Below are positions 1 through 9,918 of a stretch of 27,298 nt of DNA, piece after piece. The stretch is from the NCBI GenBank assembly GCA_000444245.1, contig ATSW01121832.1, forward strand, positions 1-27,298, read 5' to 3'. Under the pieces are notes generated by a model. It did not search any database. It saw only the letters and a list, made by a program, of their open reading frames with translations, and had not been told where the DNA came from. Source of the stretch: Botryllus schlosseri. Lineage: Eukaryota; Chordata; Ascidiacea; Stolidobranchia; Styelidae. The translations under genes were made by a program, and so were the position numbers. Each line of letters starts with the position of its first letter. Position 1 is the first letter of the stretch.

Positions 1-87
1 TGTGGTGTATTGAACTGATAAAATTGCTAATAAACCAATGATGATGATGAATCACCCAAACTTAAACTAGTGTCTATTTCTTTTTAG

Positions 88-939
88 ATCCCGAAGAAAC
101 CAGGGTACTATCCTGATGAATATTCCCAGAAATGCAAGTGTTATGATGTCGTGCAAACAGGATTTGAATGGATGTAACACAACTACCGCCACTTTTTGTC
201 TCACAGGTGTGAACGTTCCCATTCCACTTGAAGTATTAAAGCCCTCGGAAAAAGTCAAGCTCCACCGCTTTTTGAAAGCAGCGGGCCGAAATGTCCGAGA
301 TTTGAAAGGGCTGAACGTATTATGGGATTACACACTGTGCTTTCACCCTTGCATGCCCGGTGCTGCCTGTAAGATTGCAATTTGTCCATTTAGGCGACAC
401 TTCTATTGGTTTTCCTTGGTGTTCGTTAATTAGCTTGTCGATATTATTGGAATTTTCAAATTTATAGATTTCGGTTTTCCATTTGCACGACGGAATCGTA
501 AGAGGTTTGTCGAAATAACTGCCTGTATGTCAACCGGGCCTATCTTGCGTAACCTATACACTTCTTTGAAGGGTCATATTGTTACCGCAATACAACACAT
601 AGCAAACTCATCATATAAATTTTATTTGCTGTTTCATTGTCATTTCAGGCAAGCGTGTACCGAGGATAGACATAAAGCTGGCATTAGCGAATATGAATTT
701 GTCTATTGAAGAATATGCGGTTCGCACTGCAGGTAAAATGATGGAATCGCTGGATCGAGCAAACGAAGTTTGGTTTTCGGTAAGTCAAATCGACTGATTA
801 TCACTGAGTAAGTTAACGATGGGTCTGCAATGCAGTTGTTTAATTACGCTGTGATGTTAATTAAAACGTTTTGACGTTTCTTCTTTCTTTTCAGCATCCG
901 CCAACATCTGCAGCTTTGGCGTCGTCTATATATTATTGA
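88..939 (+). CDS. 3' end of an unrecognised spliced gene (exons 88-368, 649-779, 895-939)
   Basis: Three exons join in one frame. The first follows a pyrimidine-rich acceptor ending TTTTTAG at 87, is open in the frame starting at 89, and ends at 368 before the strong donor GTAAGA. The second runs 649-779 between CATTTCAG and GTAAGT; the third starts at 895 after TTTTCAG and stops with TGA at 937-939. Introns are 280 and 115 nt. The split codon T|GC at 368/649 gives Cys, so phases agree. The first exon encodes stretches such as VNVPIPLEVLKPSEKVKLH, with five cysteines earlier and later in it; the second is the more conserved-looking, with KRVPRIDIKLALANMNLSIE and a mixed-charge helix; the last adds HPPTSAALASSIYY. 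Upstream exons lie outside the window. A second frame of the first exon also reads well for 29 residues (IPKKPGYYPDEYSQKCKC), so part of that exon could be an intron or alternatively spliced. Family not recognised; exon structure fairly sure, function unknown. Confidence 0.6.
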
Positions 940-969
940 ACATAAGATGAGATTTTGTTTTTTAAACAT

Positions 970-975
970 AATAAA
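970..975 (+). terminator. Poly(A) signal of the first gene
   Basis: A canonical AATAAA lies 31 bases after the stop codon of the spliced gene ending at 939, in AT-rich sequence followed by AAAACATATAAG. Spacing suggests a very short 3' UTR with cleavage around 985-1000. Confidence 0.55.
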
Positions 976-999
976 TTATAAAACATATAAGTTGAGAGT

Positions 1000-1215
1000 C
1001 TTACAAGCGGATCGACTCGCTTTCAAAGAAGGCCAGTAGAAGAGGTCAAAGTAGTTCATTTTGGTACTCGACAAGAAGTACGCTATACGTGCGGTGAGGT
1101 TCATGGCTGGCGAGGCAGTAGAGGCACTGACACGCCGCACACACATTGTGTTATTCAGTATGCCTGTGAATTGCAACGCATTCCTGAGCATTCGCATTCG
1201 CGAACGTTAATCGCG
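1000..1215. repeat. Old dispersed repeat fragment
   Basis: This stretch shares GCGGTGAGGTTCATGGCTGG-like and GCCTGTGAATTG-like segments with 11535-11570 and 12308-12330. It is a small diverged copy of the dispersed family seen better at 5395-5930 and 14600-15045. The short minus-strand frame across it has no protein-like character. Confidence 0.35.
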
Positions 1216-1221
1216 AAATGC

Positions 1222-1620
1222 AGGATTTGTTCTCTTTTTCACTTTTTTGAAAGTGTCCTCGGAGGACGCCCAAATGTCCTCTTTTTGGGGATTTTGTCCT
1301 CTTTTTTGAGAATTTTGGTTAAATATTGGGCAAAATTCGACTGAGATACAATAAATCTGCACTGAAGTAACGCTCCGGCGGCTATTTCTAGAGCTGGGCC
1401 GGAAAGTTGACTTTTTTTAGTCAACCAACGGATAACGTTGAAGAAAAACTATATTTCGGGAGATGAGCCGGAAAGTTGACCTTTTTTTCTTTAGTCAACC
1501 GACAACGAAGTGGGAAAAATTCACCATTTTTTCAGGATTTACCTCCGGTAGCCTATTGCAAGTCTGAAAAATTTGAAAAAGTGTACTCTTTTCAGAAATT
1601 CAAAAATATGGCAGCCCTAG
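1222..1620. mobile_element. Possible small DNA transposon with TGTCCTC subterminal repeats
   Basis: The left part has TGTCCTC three times (near 1254, 1277 and 1299). The right part ends GGCAGCCCTA, whose complement TAGGGCTGCC looks like a hAT-type terminus. The left end, CAGGATTTGTTC, matches only loosely and I found no 8-bp target duplication, so the limits are a guess. Confidence 0.25.
1391..1509. repeat. Two-copy direct repeat, each copy a hairpin
   Basis: A unit of about 47-50 nt occurs at 1391-1437 and 1460-1509. Each copy has a GCCGGAAAGTTGAC arm, a T-rich loop and a matching GTCAAC arm, so each can fold into a short stem. Confidence 0.6.
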
Positions 1621-1689
1621 CTAACTGCGATGGCAGCGCAGAACCCCATTATGTTGGATGCTTGAGACGAATTACTGGTTGGAGGCGCG

Positions 1690-1850
1690 CTTCGCGTCAG
1701 GTGTTTCGGCGATTATTTATTATTATGTGCTTGATACACTCGTATTCCCGAATTGTTACGTAAAGTCACTTGATGGTGCTTAGTTCAGTTCACATTACTC
1801 AGTACTCATTGACGGCGTTGAATATTCTGATTTTCTGCGATTAGTTTGAA
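1690..1850. repeat. Fragment of the dispersed repeat family
   Basis: CTTGATACACTCGTATTCC and GACGGCGTTGAATATTCTGA correspond to 5640-5665 and to 14830-14860. It is diverged and non-coding. Confidence 0.4.
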
Positions 1851-2143
1851 TGGGAACCTTCGATATAACAATGAAGTTGATCGCCGCCGGACAGACTAGT
1901 GACAGAGCGCACCAATATAAAATTTCAACAAGTTGCGCATTTGGCAAAAGCGGATTTCTATTGACATGGTGTCCTATATGGTGTGGATACAAGCAAATTT
2001 CACGGCTCAGCGAAATTGGTATACGTCACACTTTCCATTCGGTCAAATGTAATTTTTGACCGGCTTGCCAACCATTAAATTAAAAAAAAAGGGTATCATT
2101 CGAAAGCTATACCGCGATACTGATTGCGACGAAGTGATTGCTC

Positions 2144-2542
2144 TCAGACCTTGCTCCTATAATTCTTTCTCTTTTCCTTTCTTCCACCGCAAAAAATTAC
2201 ATAATTTGCCGGTACGCAGCAAAAAAATAACGCAATGCGAAATAATTTTCCGCAAAAAAAACAACAACAACAAGCGCTAATCCACCCTCCCCTCCCCTCT
2301 AAACAAGTCAAATACCGCACCCAAAACCCTCTAGGTCTGTAGACTTGATCCATGGCATTGCAGCAATACTCCGTATTGGCGACTTTAACAAATTCAATGG
2401 CCTGAAAAGGTGGACCCAGTTTTAAATGTATTTTTGGCGGTCTTGCCCGGGCGTCCGTAAAATGGGAAATGACCTCAAATCTAAGCGGTAGTGAATTAAT
2501 CAAGCGATCTATATCAAAACTTGACCTCGAAATACTAGACAC
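2144..2542 (-). CDS. Possible minus-strand exon, unrecognised
   Basis: The minus-strand frame is open for 132 codons. Its first part, about 2320-2560, reads like real protein: FDIDRLINSLPLRFEVISHF, then a proline-rich segment, then GPPFQAIEFVKV and a CC pair. After about residue 72 the frame enters the complement of a poly-C/poly-A tract and turns cysteine-rich and repetitive, which is not protein-like; the coding part probably ends near 2320. A protein-like frame also continues upstream of the first Met (RNRQQVV), so the Met is probably not the start. No family is recognised. It may be an exon of an unseen host gene, a processed fragment or a transposon scrap; no neighbouring exon was found. 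Confidence 0.3.
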   Translation of the reverse strand: MSSISRSSFDIDRLINSLPLRFEVISHFTDARARPPKIHLKLGPPFQAIEFVKVANTEYCCNAMDQVYRPRGFWVRYLTCLEGRGGWISACCCCFFCGKLFRIALFFCCVPANYVIFCGGRKEKRKNYRSKV

Positions 2543-2828
2543 AACCTGTTGCCGATTGCGCGGGCTTGGCCCAAAGCCAAGTCATATTTCCACTTCTAAT
2601 TTAGTTCGGCCACTGTCGTGCTAGGCTGGGCCGCTGGGGTTGTTGAACTTCTAGCTTGCAAGCCAGCTGTTGCGTCAAAGATAACATTGAGATTCAGCTA
2701 ATCCATCACCAGGCTCTTTGTTAAGCAAATCAAAGAGAATAGAACCATATTAGAAATAGTTCTACAGAATGTTTTTTTAAATCACTCCTTCACATTTTGC
2801 GCAATACTTGATAATAGTCACAGTGAAA

Positions 2829-2965
2829 AGTTGCATGATAAAAATAGACAAACGTTGCAAAAAGTTGCAATATAAAATTCCTACAAACAGCTTAAAACAC
2901 GATACTACATGAACTCTGACTAATTAGCTGCCGAAAGGTGCCAAAAAAGTTGCAAAAGTTGCAAA
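2829..2965. repeat. GTTGCAA-rich stretch
   Basis: AAGTTGCA or GTTGCAA recurs at least five times between 2829 and 2965, in the style of the subterminal motif arrays of the hAT-type elements elsewhere in this window. No ends or target duplication could be assigned. Confidence 0.35.
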
Positions 2966-3042
2966 AATTTTCCCCACTAATCAGTAATCAGTAGCTAAGC
3001 TAAACAGTAATCAGCATTCTAGCACCCGACCCCGAATAAGCT

Positions 3043-3370
3043 GATGGAAACTATATGTCTTTGTGACGTCATAATGACGCAGAACTTTCCCACCTAGCGG
3101 TCTTTTTGTAATATTTTTTATATCGTGTGCTTATCCTAGTTTCCTAGAGAACTGCTTCGCGAAACTATTAAACATGTCGTGTATTCGATCTACAATATCG
3201 GCCGAGGACCCAGCTGGTAACGACAGGCAAGAAATATTTCCGATTGAATTCTATTCGTATGATGTCCCCGAAATAATGAATCCTAGCTCACTTTTTATTT
3301 GCTTTGCTGTCCTCGACCAGAGTAAGTACCAGTCAACTCGATACAGCAATCGACGTATGTATATATAAGG
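3043..3370. repeat. Dispersed repeat, copy 1 of a pair with 11727-12060
   Basis: Shared blocks in the same order include TGACGTCATAATGA, CCCACCTAGCGGT, TGCTTCGCGAAACT, CATGTCGT..TATTCGATC and AATATTTTCGATTGAATTCT-like sequence. Both copies precede a sequence related to the flank of the transposon at 3636-6634. It carries a 64-codon frame with no protein-like features, so it is treated as non-coding. Confidence 0.6.
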
Positions 3371-4096
3371 TAGGTAGGTATTTGGGGGGGGGGTAATGGG
3401 GATTACTCGGATTTTTACTGCAGGACGATATCTGGCGATAATGGCTCCTGTACTATTTCAATGGTTTACAATTCCTTATATAGCCCTTCCGCTTGATATC
3501 GTGAATTCGATGACTGGCCAAGTGGTCAAATAGTATGTGTATCTGTGAGTAGGGACTCTGACGTTAAAGGTCTTTATTCCGCTCGGCGGTCGGAATTAGA
3601 TTCATCATGGCATGGGTATATAATATATTAGGATGCATAGGCGCCGACTTACGAGCCACCTCGTGATTATATTTACGAGGTGGTGGCCACCTCGTACAAA
3701 TGCTCAAACGCCCAAGTGATTTGTGACCAGTAATTATTAATCAGGCGAATCGATGCGGCCTCGTTACAGACGTCTTCGATTTCGATACGCGCGTGTGCCA
3801 GGCGCGTAGGCGTAGCCACGGTGGTTTCGCGAGTCGAACTTCTCTATTTGAAACGTGAATCCCCGTTATTTTGAAATGATCATTCTAACTCTAATATTCA
3901 GTTACAATTCAATAATTGCGTTATCAGTGTTCCGCGCGGCTGATTTGCGAGAAACCTGTTGCCAATTAGAGAGAAGAGTCTGCGATGATCGCCCGCTGAA
4001 TAGTCACGAAATTAGGTCATTCATTCCCCTGCGCGTGGCAATCGTCGCTAGCCTAATTTATCGCGTCTCGAACAAGCCTGGTTCTGCAGGCTGGAA

Positions 4097-4262
4097 CAGT
4101 CGCATCTGCAATAGGCCCAGTTCACACTATATCATCGCTTGCCTGCGCAATCGCATCTGCATTGGCGGCTTCGGCCTGATGTGCACGATATCACGCTTGC
4201 CTACACAGTAGTATCGGCAATAGGCCTGGTGTGAAAGATATCATTGCATTGCTGGCCTGACT
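4097..4262. repeat. Degenerate tandem repeat, three units
   Basis: Three units of about 50-60 nt begin near 4097, 4147 and 4207. Each contains a version of CGCATCTGCAATAGGCC and of GATATCA..GCTTGCCTG. The 118-codon frame at 3855-4211 overlaps them and is probably a by-product. Confidence 0.45.
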
Positions 4263-4809
4263 ATCGCGTCTCGGGCATAGCATGCTTTGGCTCCTATCTC
4301 TGGCTGGTTTGGAGACAATGCGGTCGAGTTTACGCTAATTAGTGATTGTTTTATGTCATATTGATTAAAAAGCGACATCGCGAAACTGAATAACATCAAA
4401 TCGCTGCAAACAGACTTTAACGTGCGAAAATTAGTCTCACTAAGACTTGAACGTAACGATAAGAAGATGTTTATCATGGCTTGAGTTCTGAAAGACGACA
4501 AAGGTTTGAACTCGCTGCGATCAAGTTCGGACATTTTGATTTGCGAAATCTGTCGCCGAGACTGCGTAATACGCGCGCGTATTTAATTGCTCACCAGAGA
4601 TCAGGGACTCGCTAATTGACAGCACTCCCCGCCTCTTTGGCAAGCTTATCATACGCCTAAAATCGTCAATACGAAGAGATTATATGATCGCCATATGCAC
4701 ATGTTACTTGACTCGATTTGAATTGATGCTATATTGGTAAATTGGAAAATAATCTAAATCCCCCTAATTTTTCGACTGCATGGCTACGCGCCTAGCCTGT
4801 GCTGAGAAG

Positions 4810-5236
4810 CAGAGATGAGCATGGATTAGGATTAGGTTTTGAAAAAACAGGATTTGTGAAATTTTGTCGGATTTGGATTGGATTTGGATTAGACATTTTT
4901 TTCAGAACGGATTAGGATTTGGATTGGATTTAACTATTTTCTGGGAGATTGAAATGTCGTGTGGCGAATGGCGACAAACTTTATTTAGATCAGTTATTAA
5001 TGTACTTATGGCTACTAAGTTATCTTGAATCAAGTGAATCGTTGGTTGTGAAAATAAAATTTCGAATCCCTCCATTGCATAAATTAGTATTTTTTCTGAA
5101 TTTCCAGTTGGAATCGGATTAGGATTGGACATGGACTTGAATATGAAAAAGTTATGGATTAGGATTTGGATTTGGATTTTAAGGTTCGGATTTGGATTGG
5201 ATTAGGACATAGAAATTTCAAATCCGCTCATCTCTG
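4810..5236. mobile_element. hAT-type MITE with GGATTTGGATTAGG arrays
   Basis: The ends CAGAGATGAGC and GCTCATCTCTG are exact inverted repeats, flanked by a perfect 8-bp duplication CTGAGAAG (4802-4809 and 5237-5244). Both shoulders are arrays of GGATTTGGATT / GGATTAGG, about 100-140 bp each, around a unique core. At 427 bp and without a transposase it is non-autonomous. It is nested in the element at 3636-6634 and so is younger than that element. Confidence 0.9.
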
Positions 5237-5394
5237 CTGAGAAGCACCAACCTGGATCTCTTCTCTCGATCAGGCGCCCAAATAGACGTTCTGCCTTTCT
5301 GACATCTAAATTATGTGCGCTCGTATTCGTTTACAAAACCATTCGTGAGCTAGCTAGCTTCGTGATAGTCTTGGTAATCGGATCGCGAAATTGA

Positions 5395-5930
5395 ATGGTG
5401 TGTTGGCGTGTGCCTGCAAATTGGAATTCATTTCTGCGCAGATTAGTTTCTCTACAATGTTTTGCCAGTGACATTATTCGGGAAATGCAGCAATACAGCT
5501 TAAACATCGATATAATGAGAAAACAATTGTCGCAACGAAAGCTACTCAATACGGTGTCAGACTCAAACCCATTAGTGGCGATACTGATTATACACGCTTT
5601 CTCGTTTGCCATCTCGGTATCCATATTTCTCGTTATCTACTTGATACATTCGTACTCCGAAATTGTCGCACAAAGTCATTTTTCAGTGTTCCTTTCATTA
5701 TTAACGTGAATGGCCATGCCATGCCATTATCAAATATTGATGCATCACAAGATCCTGGGTGGCACAAATTTTGATTTTATTCGATTCGTTCGAGCAGGGC
5801 ACCTTCTACATTCCGGTAAACTTGATTGCTGGATGTACTCGTATCGTGAACAACAATATCGAATATTAAACTATTAGGTACACAGTGGATTTCTATTGAT
5901 AAGATCGCGGCATGCGCCCGGAAGTGGAAT
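5395..5930. repeat. Dispersed repeat family, long copy
   Basis: Co-linear with 14600-15045: CGGGAAATGCAGCAATAC, AATACGGTGTCAGAC, CACGCTTTCTCGTTTGCC, CTTCTACATTCCGGTAAACT and GATCGCGGCATGCG all recur there in order with changes. Both strands show frames of about 100 codons, but these are not shared between copies, so the repeat is treated as non-coding. The copy lies inside the element at 3636-6634. Confidence 0.55.
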
Positions 5931-5941
5931 TAATTCTAGCC

Positions 5942-5965
5942 CAGTGGTGGCCAACCTGCGGCAGT
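5942..5965. mobile_element. Orphan hAT terminus
   Basis: CAGTGGTGGCCAACCTGCGG has the form of a common hAT end. It resembles the complement of GGTTGGCCACCCCTG at 9904-9918. No partner end was found nearby. Confidence 0.35.
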
Positions 5966-6024
5966 CAACACGTAAAGACGTAATTCAATCAGTACGTGTT
6001 GGCGGCCGTCGACATGCAAATTGA

Positions 6025-6330
6025 ATTTACGAAATGACCGATGTACTCCCGAAATGCTTTGTGAACGTAAATCGGAAATGCACAAATGCCGCCCAAATCG
6101 CTCTTTTAATCTGCCAATAATTGCCGCGATGCGAGTTGGTCAACGCGAAGCAATCCAAGAAACCGCAAGAGACAATTACTGATGGGTGAGCCAATTTGCG
6201 TTTGTAATCATCATTATTGTCTGCTTGAAATATTCCAGAGTTTTCGTATATTAATTGGCAGGCTAGTGCGTAGTGTATTTCGTTACTCACACGGCGTGTT
6301 GCGCGTGAAGTGAATAACATTGATGCAATT
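6025..6330. repeat. Dispersed repeat family, second fragment in this element
   Basis: AAATGCTTTGTGAACGTAAA and AATTGCCGCGATGCGA match 16400-16480 (ATGCTTTGCGAAGGTAAATC, AATTGCCGCGATGCGAAC). It is a diverged copy without a convincing frame. Confidence 0.45.
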
Positions 6331-6639
6331 CCAGATTCTCAGTGACGTAAATTCTGATTTTTGATCGATGCATTCCGTCGGAAGCGCAGGCTGCAGTTAC
6401 ACTTTCGAATGATCGTACCGTTTAAAGATTCCATTTAATAACTCGACTGCATGTTTTGATATTAATGAGTGCAGGGCCAGTATTAAAACGTCACACGAAT
6501 GGTTTAACGCTGCAGGTACACCAGCAGCATGTAGTAAAGTGCGTTTTAGTGCGACGATGACGTCATCGATATGGAACAATCATGACGTCACAAGACTTCG
6601 CCACCTCGTAAAAAAATAAAAGTCGGAGCCTATGTAAGG

Positions 6640-6760
6640 ATGTATTCGTATTTATTCAATAGTTATTCATTGGTTGCATAGAAACATTAATGATATATAT
6701 AAGCCTAGCGCTCCTGTAAAAAATAGCCTAATCGGTCAGTGTGTCTTCCTCATTATTAAA
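6640..6760. repeat. Right flank of the 3-kb element, repeated at 12096-12190
   Basis: ATTTATTCAATAGTTATTCA and TTGGTTGCAT..ATGATATATATAA recur at 12096-12190, where no transposon is inserted. This is the paralogous empty site. Confidence 0.6.
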
Positions 6761-6857
6761 AAGTATAGGTTTTTATAGCAACAGCATTGAATTTCTCATT
6801 CCGTAAAGTCCATTACTTACACACCAATCAAATTCAAGGCTTTTGAAAGTTATAGGG

Positions 6858-7060
6858 CAGGGGTTCGCGGCCCAAACGGTGGCGAAGGGTCTAAATTTCG
6901 GTCGCGACCCACCAGAGAGATTTTTTGGTTTGTACGTGCTGAATTTCTTGCAACTAAAAATCCTCGCGATTAGCACGATCTTTTGTGTGAAAATTGTAAA
7001 TTTAGTACAGGAGAAGTGCCCTAAATTTTCCAATACACCAGCCACTTCAACACCACTGGT
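6858..7060. mobile_element. Orphan hAT terminus, CAGGGGTTCGCGGCCC
   Basis: CAGGGGTTCGCGGCCCAAAC followed by GGTCGCGACCCACC has the form of a hAT end. The element is truncated or its other end is lost. The 81-codon frame through it is an accident. From 7061 to 7846 I see only AT-rich sequence and faint dispersed-repeat traces near 7500-7560. Confidence 0.35.
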
Positions 7061-7846
7061 GTATCTGATCACGTGGACTGAGACATGACTAAAAAATAAC
7101 AGTAATCTAAGCGAAAACGTATATTATTGACAATTTATTAAAGAACATAAATAATTCGCTCTTGGCGTGTCTAGACCGCTAATATCCATTGATATTTAAA
7201 TGTAATTATTCCGATTTTGGTGCGTATAAGCCATTAGAAACAAAAAATGTTTTACTTCTTGGTTCGGCTTACCTATTCCCGCTCGTTTGTGAATCTCGTG
7301 ATTCTATTTCTATATAGCAATGTTCTTCAGTGCTTTAATTTTTGTAATTGATCACCAACTCCTATGATGCAGGATTCCCTGAACTTACCAATTCATCCCT
7401 GCAAGGAGTACAAAAGAGTCATGCATAAATAGCTCTATGAAGGATTTACTTGGGTAAAAGCTACAAGTAGAGCAAAACTACTACGAAAAAGTAGAAGTAA
7501 TTCGTTACTGACCAGTGACCACGCTAATCAGTAGGCTAATCACTAGGCGAATCGACTTGATGGGATAAAGAAAGATACGACCATGTAACGTTGATTTCCT
7601 AATCCGTCGACTAACGCTGTGGCTTTTGACGAGCAAAGTTCAGTTCAGCACTGCACAGTAGGGTTGTTTAAAAAAATTCCAAATCTCACTCGACTAAATG
7701 ATCAGGTCGTGCAATCTTGAATTGAAATTTTTAATTTATTAGGAAAAAAAAATTCAAATTTTTCTGTCAACCCCATGAAATTGTTAAGTTGTCTTCAAAT
7801 ACGCTGAAAAACAAATTTGACTCAATTCCAACTAGTAGAAGGGGAC

Positions 7847-8044
7847 CTATTTGAGTTTTTCGTTGATAATCCCCAGATCAAGGACAATCCGGGGATGACT
7901 GCACAGTGCACACTGTACGGTTGCACACGGAGATTTCATGACATAATTGTTATCAATTTTAACTCTTAGAATCCCAAGCCATTGTCTCTGAACACCCCGA
8001 ATTCCCGGAAAATTGCATTTGATTGCGCATATTCTAAGATTCAC
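7847..8044 (-). pseudogene. Possible PIF/Harbinger transposase scrap
   Basis: The minus-strand frame includes NFPGIRGVQ and, 24 residues on, NNYVMKSPCATVQCALC then LDLG. PIF/Harbinger transposases carry NFPGVIGxIDGTH followed by a YxNRKxxxSxNVQxVCD block, and spacing and order fit, but the IDGTH catalytic part is not preserved. This is pattern memory, not an alignment, and the match may be fortuitous. The flanking 8045-8789 shows no gene that I can support. Confidence 0.3.
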
Positions 8045-8789
8045 AGACTAGCGAATTTTTGGTTATTCGACGCATGTGACACATCACTGTTTAGAGTGTA
8101 TCAAGACGCTTCACGCTGTATGATTTAGGAATCATTTGGAAAAGTAGATGTGCCGCTGTGTTGATATGTTGTGTAGGGCGAATTGCGGTGAGTGAATATT
8201 CCCCGAATAAGTTGCGGTAAGTACGTACTTTTGGCTAATTTATTTGTATGGTTATAGATTAAATCTATTGAAATAAAATGTTTGGTACTGCTTGTAATCA
8301 TGTAAATGTATTGGAAAAAATAACGGCAGATGTCAATCGAGTCTCATTCGTTTTGTACCTGAGAAGTAACATAGGCGCAGGAAACGCGCTGGAGTGCATC
8401 AGGGAAAGTGTGTAATGCGTATTTTCATTTGGATTTTGTTGAGAATACCAATGTTCTAGCAGGAAAGCATGGTCTAGCTAGGGTACTTTCTTAACCACAA
8501 GAACATGAATATCATCAAACATCAAGCAGGGTTCTCCAGCCCCTGAATATTATCTAGCTTTTAGCAACTAGATAGGTAATCTAACTATTAGTATCTAGAT
8601 GAGCTATGTCCTATAATTCTGATATCAGTCAAATTGTGATGAATCATCCAGAGTATATAGGCAATGGCACGGTACTCATAATGATGTTTATTTTCAAGCA
8701 TGGTGAAGTCAATAAAAAGAGAACGAAAAAAAGAAGACCCTCTGCATCTGTGACATTGATGGCAAATATTACGAATTGACACCAAGATT

Positions 8790-9340
8790 CAGAAGCCGCC
8801 CGATCAAGAGAAATATGCTCCTTCACATAACTGTTTAGTACGCTCTCTGTGGTAACAGACATGGCAGGTGCAGTCTTTTGGCACCTGCTGGAGGTGGCTG
8901 TGCAATATGCTTGGCTCTCAACCTGACCATGATGTATCCGTATCGGCTAACAGATTCCAAATACAAAATATAGGCATTAGTGGTTGCTAGACTAAAGAAG
9001 TGAAAGAAAGTTTCCTCCACCATTTTTTACAGCGACGCTGAAAGCTGTAGTAAGGAATTGTTTTTATCTGTGCGATTAACTCCGTTCATTCCCTGATTAT
9101 AATCGTCAACGCACTTGCTATGTTTTGTTGTTATGTTTGTTTTTCGCATAAACATCCATTTGTTCGCACACATGTCTGGTGAATTCTTCCGGCAGCAGTT
9201 CACTTCTGACTTTTGTAGGTTGTAGTAAGTGGTTTTGTTTGACTCGGTTGTGGGCAAGATTATCAGGACCATTCACTTGAATATAACGGAAGCTCATAGC
9301 TTGCTGGTACTCAAAGAAAAACGGTATTCTGTAGCACACG
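8790..9340 (-). pseudogene. Dead piggyBac (PGBD4-like) transposase C-terminal half
   Basis: Read on the minus strand, pieces of a piggyBac transposase appear in the right order. The segment around 9080-9115 gives CVDDYNQGMNGVNRTDK, the family's DYNxxMxGVDxxDQ motif. Near 9020 the frame reads KKWWRK, then a shifted frame gives FFHFFSLATTNAYILYLE, the hallmark KKWW..FFHLLD..NAYILY block. Near 8880 PPPAGAKRLHL leads to a third frame with CTCHVCYHRERTKQLCE, the Cys-rich C-terminal zinc motif, ending in a stop. At least two frameshifts separate the blocks, and the N-terminal half with the first catalytic aspartates is not recognisable. piggyBac inserts at TTAA; no matched TTAA ends were found. An inactive fossil of a plain DNA transposon. 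Confidence 0.8.
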
Positions 9341-9437
9341 GGGACACAACAGGGTCGGCATACCGTTAGCTAGAATGTTGCCTGAAGCTCCTATCTTGCC
9401 GGTACTCACACACAGCGATACGGTATTCTTTAGTACG
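9288..9437. repeat. Two-copy direct repeat, about 96-bp period
   Basis: GAAGCTCATAGCTTGC..GGTACTCA..ACGGTATTCTGTAGCAC at 9288-9337 recurs as GAAGCTCCTATCTTGC..GGTACTCA..ACGGTATTCTTTAGTAC at 9384-9437. It lies at the upstream edge of the piggyBac relic and is probably a local duplication. Confidence 0.6.
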
Positions 9438-9696
9438 AGATTACGCAATGCGACCATACTACATTGTTTGTTCATCAATGAAATCTGACTATTGATTATG
9501 AGTTAACAATTATATGATATTTCAGCTTGATTGACAACTATTATCAGCGACCTTGCTATGTTGCATTCATTTAATATGCCCCGTGACAGTTATATTATCG
9601 AAAGTTACAATAATATTATTACAAGAAAATGTTAAAGGATCATTGCACCTTAAGCCGAAATCGACGGCCGTCCGAATCGCGAACTTCATGTCGCCC

Positions 9697-9757
9697 CCTC
9701 TATTGAGTGGGCGCGGGTATTACCGGAAGACAATCAACCACTCTATAGAGGAGGCTG
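9697..9757. repeat. Inverted repeat, 12 of 13 paired
   Basis: CTCTATTGAGTGG and CCACTCTATAGAG are near-perfect complements separated by about 30 bases, forming a stem-loop. It falls in a 93-codon plus-strand frame that has no other sign of coding. Confidence 0.45.
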
Positions 9758-9903
9758 GGCCTGAAAGAGAGCGTAGTCATACAAGTCTTGTTTTTAATGT
9801 TATCTCATTAGGATCGTTCCTATTGGACGACTAAAAAAGGTAATCAACATTCAAGTTGCCCGCGCAATGGTTCGTAAATCTCATGTGGCTCTTTGGCCGA
9901 AAA

Positions 9904-9918
9904 GGTTGGCCACCCCTG
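9904..9918. mobile_element. Orphan hAT terminus GGTTGGCCACCCCTG
   Basis: The complement, CAGGGGTGGCCAACC, followed by the complement of TTTGGCCGAAAA, is a typical hAT end. It sits in a 72-codon frame (9867-10085) that is therefore not credible. From 10086 to 10609 I see no gene and no clear repeat. Confidence 0.4.

Larger units (their letters stand above)
3636..6634. mobile_element. Large non-autonomous hAT-like element with a nested hAT inside
   Basis: The left end CATAGGCGCCGACTT is matched on the other strand by the right end AAGTCGGAGCCTATG, 14 of 15 bases. The flanks TTAGGATG (3628-3635) and TAAGGATG (6635-6642) are a 7-of-8 target duplication, the hAT length. Inside the left end ACGAGGTGG occurs in both orientations, making a small foldback. 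The roughly 3-kb body holds dispersed-repeat sequence and one younger insertion at 4810-5236. No transposase is recognisable, so it is non-autonomous or has acquired unrelated filler. A related empty site at about 12096 supports the limits. Confidence 0.65.

Noticed and set aside
3855-4211. 118-codon plus-strand frame
   Set aside because: It runs through degenerate tandem repeats inside a transposon, has no protein-like composition and is not kept in related copies.
7201-7840. Search for a gene or RNA gene in this quiet stretch
   Set aside because: Only AT-rich sequence, an A-rich run near 7745 and faint repeat traces; no tRNA-like A/B box pair was found here.
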